DNA from: an uncultured Actinomycetes bacterium
GTDB taxonomy: Bacteria; Actinomycetota; Acidimicrobiia; Acidimicrobiales; RAAP-2
Direction of reading: 5' to 3'
Length of the DNA stretch: 64,000 bases
NCBI GenBank assembly: GCA_903871335.1
Contig: CAIQGE010000025.1
Span: 1-64,000, forward strand
The notes below the pieces were generated by a model. The model was given only the letters and a program-made list of their open reading frames with translations. It searched no databases and was not told where the DNA came from. Both the position numbers and the translations under genes were made by a program. Position 1 is the first letter of the stretch, and every line of letters starts with the position of its first letter. Shown here piece after piece: positions 61,400 through 64,000 of the stretch.

Positions 61400-62146
61400 G
61401 TGTCACTCGCGCCCTTGATCTTGTTGCCGCCCTCCGAGGGTAAATCGCCGGGTGGGCTTCAGCGTCGAGGTCGCGACGATTTCGAAACAGACTTAGGCGC
61501 CGCCCGGGAGCGGTTGCGTGCCGTTCTCGGGGCCGTGATGAAAGAGCGGACGCCAGAAGAATTGGCGAAACTCTTCGGCGTTCGCGGAGATTTTTTCGAT
61601 CGCGCGGTGAAGGCGAATATGGCTGCAGTGGCCGAGGAAGGCCCCTGGCTTCCCGCGTGGCGTCGATTCAATGGCGTCGTGTGGCAATACCTTGAACCAC
61701 AACGACTCACTCCCTCGGAACGAGGTCGCATACTTATCCCCAATGCCCTCACCGGACTCACCTGGGGAACGGACTCGGTTGCTGATTTTCGCCTGACGAT
61801 GAAAGTGTCACTCCCCGGCGTGGGCGTCCTGTCGCGGTGGTGGCAACCGGCAGTGACACCCGTTCTTTCCCGATTAGCTCGACGTCGAGTGATTGTGGAT
61901 TTCTTGCCCGCCGAGCACGCCCAGAGCGTGGCGTATCAGGACTTAGATCCTGAGCGAATCATCCGCGTGCGCTTCGTGTCCCTCGATGGGTCAAGAGCGG
62001 TAGGCCACGACGCGAAGGCAGTCAAGGGCGCGCTGGCCCACCACGTTGTTCGTCACGGGATCACCGACATCGCGTCGTTCCGTTTCGCCCACTTCAGCGT
62101 GGAGCGAACGGCCCACGAGGTCGTGGTGCGCGCCGGCGAACGCTAG
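61400..62146 (+). CDS. yaaA: YaaA family peroxide-stress protein
   Basis: 248 residues of the YaaA/DUF328 family, which in E. coli lowers free iron under peroxide stress and has DNA-binding structure. N-terminus LILLPPSEGKSPGG is diagnostic. The conserved middle reads RFNGVVWQYLEPQRLTPSER, NALTGLTWGTDSVADFRL and MKVSLPGVG, with VIVDFLPAEHA and HDAKAVKGALAHHVV towards the C-terminus. GTG start. The stop shares CTAG with the NTF2-like gene. Confidence 0.9.
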   Translation: MSLAPLILLPPSEGKSPGGLQRRGRDDFETDLGAARERLRAVLGAVMKERTPEELAKLFGVRGDFFDRAVKANMAAVAEEGPWLPAWRRFNGVVWQYLEPQRLTPSERGRILIPNALTGLTWGTDSVADFRLTMKVSLPGVGVLSRWWQPAVTPVLSRLARRRVIVDFLPAEHAQSVAYQDLDPERIIRVRFVSLDGSRAVGHDAKAVKGALAHHVVRHGITDIASFRFAHFSVERTAHEVVVRAGER

Positions 62147-62574
62147 AAGGTCATGCCAAGTCGTTCGAGCATGGCTTTCATATTGGCGTGCACTTGATTC
62201 ACGGCTTGGAGGGGACGAATCATGACGCGAAACTCAATGATCTTCCCAGCGTCGTTGCAACGAATGATGTCCACACCATTGACATACTTGCCCTGCATGC
62301 TGGTTTCGAATTCCAATACCGCCGTGTCGCCGGCGAGCACTTTCTTGGTGTAGTGAAATGACGAGCCCTTCTTCTCGCTCGACACCGAGGTTGCATCTCC
62401 CGGGAACGTTTGTCCGGCGGCGGTGAGGTACAACGTGGTGAGTTCTTTTCCGACCTGGGGCGTGTACACGATGGGGGAGTAGAAGATGACGTCGTCGTCG
62501 AGCAACTCATCCAGTCCACCGGGTAGGTCGCCACGCATGTGCTGCTCCCAACGATCTACGACGTCCTCAATCAT
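62143..62574 (-). CDS. NTF2/SnoaL-like protein
   Basis: 143-residue cone-shaped NTF2-like fold. It starts with a helix (MIEDVVDRWEQHMRGDLPGG) and then LDELLDDDVIFYSPIVYTPQ, with FETSMQGKYVNGVDIIRC and FRVMIRPLQAVNQVHANM in the C-terminal sheet. Members are isomerases, hydrolases or ligand binders; no catalytic set is certain here. ATG 62574 has a GAGGAG Shine-Dalgarno; the 29 extra codons upstream are excluded. Confidence 0.85.
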   Translation of the reverse strand: MIEDVVDRWEQHMRGDLPGGLDELLDDDVIFYSPIVYTPQVGKELTTLYLTAAGQTFPGDATSVSSEKKGSSFHYTKKVLAGDTAVLEFETSMQGKYVNGVDIIRCNDAGKIIEFRVMIRPLQAVNQVHANMKAMLERLGMTF

Positions 62575-62662
62575 GTTGGCTCCTCGAGTGCTGAACTGTG
62601 AGTGGATTACCCGCCCACGTGTGCCAGTATGCCCGAGACGAAATTCTTTTGTGGAGGTCAAC

Positions 62663-62860
62663 GTGAAATTGCGACTCGATGCCGATAAGTGCCAGGGCCA
62701 CGCACGCTGTTACGCCCTGTCGCCGGAACTCTTTGACGTCGACGATTACGGTCAGGCGTCAGTGCGTTCGGAGGGTCCGGTTCCCGTCGAGCTGGAAGAA
62801 CGAGCGCGCCTCGCCGCGGCGAACTGTCCCGAATTCGCCATTTCCGTCATTGAGGACTGA
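62663..62860 (+). CDS. 3Fe-4S ferredoxin
   Basis: 65-residue ferredoxin of the type that serves actinobacterial cytochromes P450. The cluster Cys are in DKCQGHARCYALSPELF and the C-terminal NCPEFAI; the fourth ligand position is His in CQGHARC, as usual for 3Fe-4S forms. GTG start with a GTGGAGGT Shine-Dalgarno. No P450 is in the window. The ferredoxin reductase at 34331 is a possible electron donor. Confidence 0.9.
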   Translation: MKLRLDADKCQGHARCYALSPELFDVDDYGQASVRSEGPVPVELEERARLAAANCPEFAISVIED

Positions 62861-62982
62861 GTCGCAACGCCTGGCCATCAGGACCCATCGTCAGGTGTCA
62901 AGTGTCGACAAGATCGAACCGCGCGAACGACGACGTGTTGACGTGGTGTCGTCGAGTCGGCGAGAGCCCCACCTCGGGTAGG

Positions 62983-63026
62983 AGTCACCACCGTGAGCGC
63001 CTAGTGGTGACTGAGTAATCACTACT
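62983..63026 (+). promoter_or_regulatory. two mutually exclusive hairpins upstream of the membrane-protein gene
   Basis: AGTCACCAC (62983-62991) pairs perfectly with GTGGTGACT (63004-63012). The same GTGGTGA also pairs with TCACTACT (63019-63026) as an 8-bp helix with one G-T pair. The two helices cannot form together. No T-run follows. Could be attenuator-like or only a ferredoxin-gene terminator. Confidence 0.35.
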
Positions 63027-63105
63027 TAAACGGCCGCGGCCGTCCAGATGAATTCCGTGGTGAGGGGCCCGCGGAGATCACTGCCTCACGTGAGAAATCG
63101 TCGGC

Positions 63106-63111
63106 TAGCGT
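63106..63111 (+). promoter_or_regulatory. -10 hexamer of a near-leaderless promoter
   Basis: TAGCGT, 8 nt before the ATG at 63120. Confidence 0.4.
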
Positions 63112-63119
63112 CCTTGCAA

Positions 63120-64000
63120 ATGGATGGGGCGGGCGTAGGCAAGGCGGTGCCGGCGGTCGTCTTTTCACGACGCGACTGGCTCGTCGCGACGGGCGTGTTC
63201 ACGTTGATGGCGGCGGCACTGGTATGGAATGTGTGGACGCTGAGTCCTTCGCACGCGACGACGTGTCCGTGTTCGGACACCTCGTGGGGCGTCTGGGTTA
63301 TTGAGTGGCCGTGGCAGGCTCTGCAACACGCGCTGAATCCTTGGTACTCGCGTGCGATGTTTCATCCACAAGGGACCAATTTGCTCACCTACCCGGGATA
63401 CAGCGCCCTGGGCGTGGCGCTTCTTCCCGTCACGGCACTCTTTGGCCCGGTGGCCAGCTTCAATGTCGCGGTGCTTCTCGGCCCGGTCGCTTCAGGTGTG
63501 GCGGCGACGTGGCTAACGACTCGTTGGGTCCACTCGCGGGTCATGTGTGTTGTCGCCGGCGCTTTCTACGCCTTTTCCCCTCTCGTTCTCTTGAATGAAC
63601 CCCTGGGTCATCTCAACCAGACCGTCCTCGTGGTGCCACCCCTCGTCGTGGGATGTCTCTACGAACTCCTCTGGGTACGCGCACGTCGTTCCTTGCGAGT
63701 CGGAGTAGCGCTCGGACTCCTTCTCACGGTGCAATTCTTCATCTCCACCGAGGTACTGGTGCTGATCGTCATTGCGTCGATCGCGGGAATTGTCGGCTTA
63801 GGGATTTTTTCGCTGTGGTCGAACGCCGGTGAGGTGCGCGTCGCTCTCCGCGAAGCCACGCCCGGCTTGCTCGGGGCGGCCCTGACGACGGGGGTGCTGC
63901 TAACGGGACCTGTGCTGTTTGCGCTCTACGGCCCCAGCCATTACTCCGGAGTCGTCTGGCCGGGCGAATCACTGTCAACCGCATCCATCAAGGACTTTTT
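63120..64000 (+). CDS. large polytopic membrane protein, GT-C-like (runs off the window)
   Basis: At least 293 residues, open at the right edge. The first helix is WLVATGVFTLMAAALVWNVW. The following outer loop, DTSWGVWVIEWPWQALQHAL and AMFHPQGTNLLTYPGY, resembles the acidic/aromatic first loop of GT-C glycosyltransferases and related actinobacterial membrane proteins that use polyprenyl-linked sugars. At least six further helices follow (ALGVALLPVTALFG, VVAGAFYAFSPLVLL, LLLTVQFFISTEVLVLIV and others). Assignment is by layout only. GTG 63090 is an alternative start. Confidence 0.75.
   Translation, partial: MDGAGVGKAVPAVVFSRRDWLVATGVFTLMAAALVWNVWTLSPSHATTCPCSDTSWGVWVIEWPWQALQHALNPWYSRAMFHPQGTNLLTYPGYSALGVALLPVTALFGPVASFNVAVLLGPVASGVAATWLTTRWVHSRVMCVVAGAFYAFSPLVLLNEPLGHLNQTVLVVPPLVVGCLYELLWVRARRSLRVGVALGLLLTVQFFISTEVLVLIVIASIAGIVGLGIFSLWSNAGEVRVALREATPGLLGAALTTGVLLTGPVLFALYGPSHYSGVVWPGESLSTASIKDF

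Overview
The window is a dense, roughly 60% GC chromosomal segment from an actinobacterium. Markers are the DUF3039 and DUF2889 proteins, a C4 zinc-ribbon protein overlapping a histidine phosphatase, a lone Lrp/AsnC ligand-binding domain, many GTG starts, and many genes without a Shine-Dalgarno. A complete recC-recB-recD operon, a haloalkane dehalogenase, an AGPS-like/glpD operon and membrane-anchored NHL proteins fit the class Acidimicrobiia best, but that placement is an inference from gene content. I see no tRNA, rRNA, CRISPR array, insertion sequence or prophage. The only RNA gene is RNase P RNA (rnpB, minus strand, 31708-32065).

Layout. 1-3780 is gene-poor, with small single-domain genes (SRPBCC, DUF1801, VIT/CCC1 transporter, a secreted protein) and a decayed maleylpyruvate-isomerase-like pseudogene. 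3780-9410 carries a second DUF1801 protein, a DUF4232 lipoprotein, a sulfatase-maturase-like radical SAM enzyme with a SEC-C tail, an FAD monooxygenase, a methyltransferase and a membrane protein. 9534-13507 is a coupled pair: a Thr/Pro-rich anchored surface protein and a 928-residue protein with about ten membrane spans plus an NHL propeller. 13504-23370 holds housekeeping and redox genes (MDR reductase, MFS, EEP hydrolase, PhzF, a PNPOx-NUDIX fusion, zinc-ribbon protein, phosphatase, DUF2889, haloalkane dehalogenase, aldo-keto reductase). 23360-31674 on the minus strand encodes two ABC exporter pairs (CydDC-like, and a heterodimer with complementary degenerate ATP sites) around a TM0106-family nuclease.

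After rnpB comes a four-gene overlapping chain, xseA-xseB-MBL hydrolase-ferredoxin reductase (32141-35563). It is followed by a minus-strand glycerol-phosphate operon, glpD - alkyl-DHAP-synthase-like - FGGY kinase - SDR (35579-40904). Next are acyl-CoA dehydrogenase and trpD, then a beta-glycosidase/galactokinase pair, AMACR and small regulators, a DLH hydrolase, an FMN reductase with a GATase, and a DrrAB-type ABC pair. The recCBD operon spans 51435-59736. The window ends with an RNA methyltransferase, a HicA-like small protein, yaaA, an NTF2-like protein, a ferredoxin and the start of a large membrane protein.

Architecture. Same-strand neighbours usually overlap by ATGA, GTGA or TAATG. Six convergent pairs end on one shared CTAG tetranucleotide, so both stops are TAG and no terminator fits between them. 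At least sixteen genes have a TAnnnT hexamer 6-8 nt before the start codon, the signature of leaderless transcription; this also decides several start codons.
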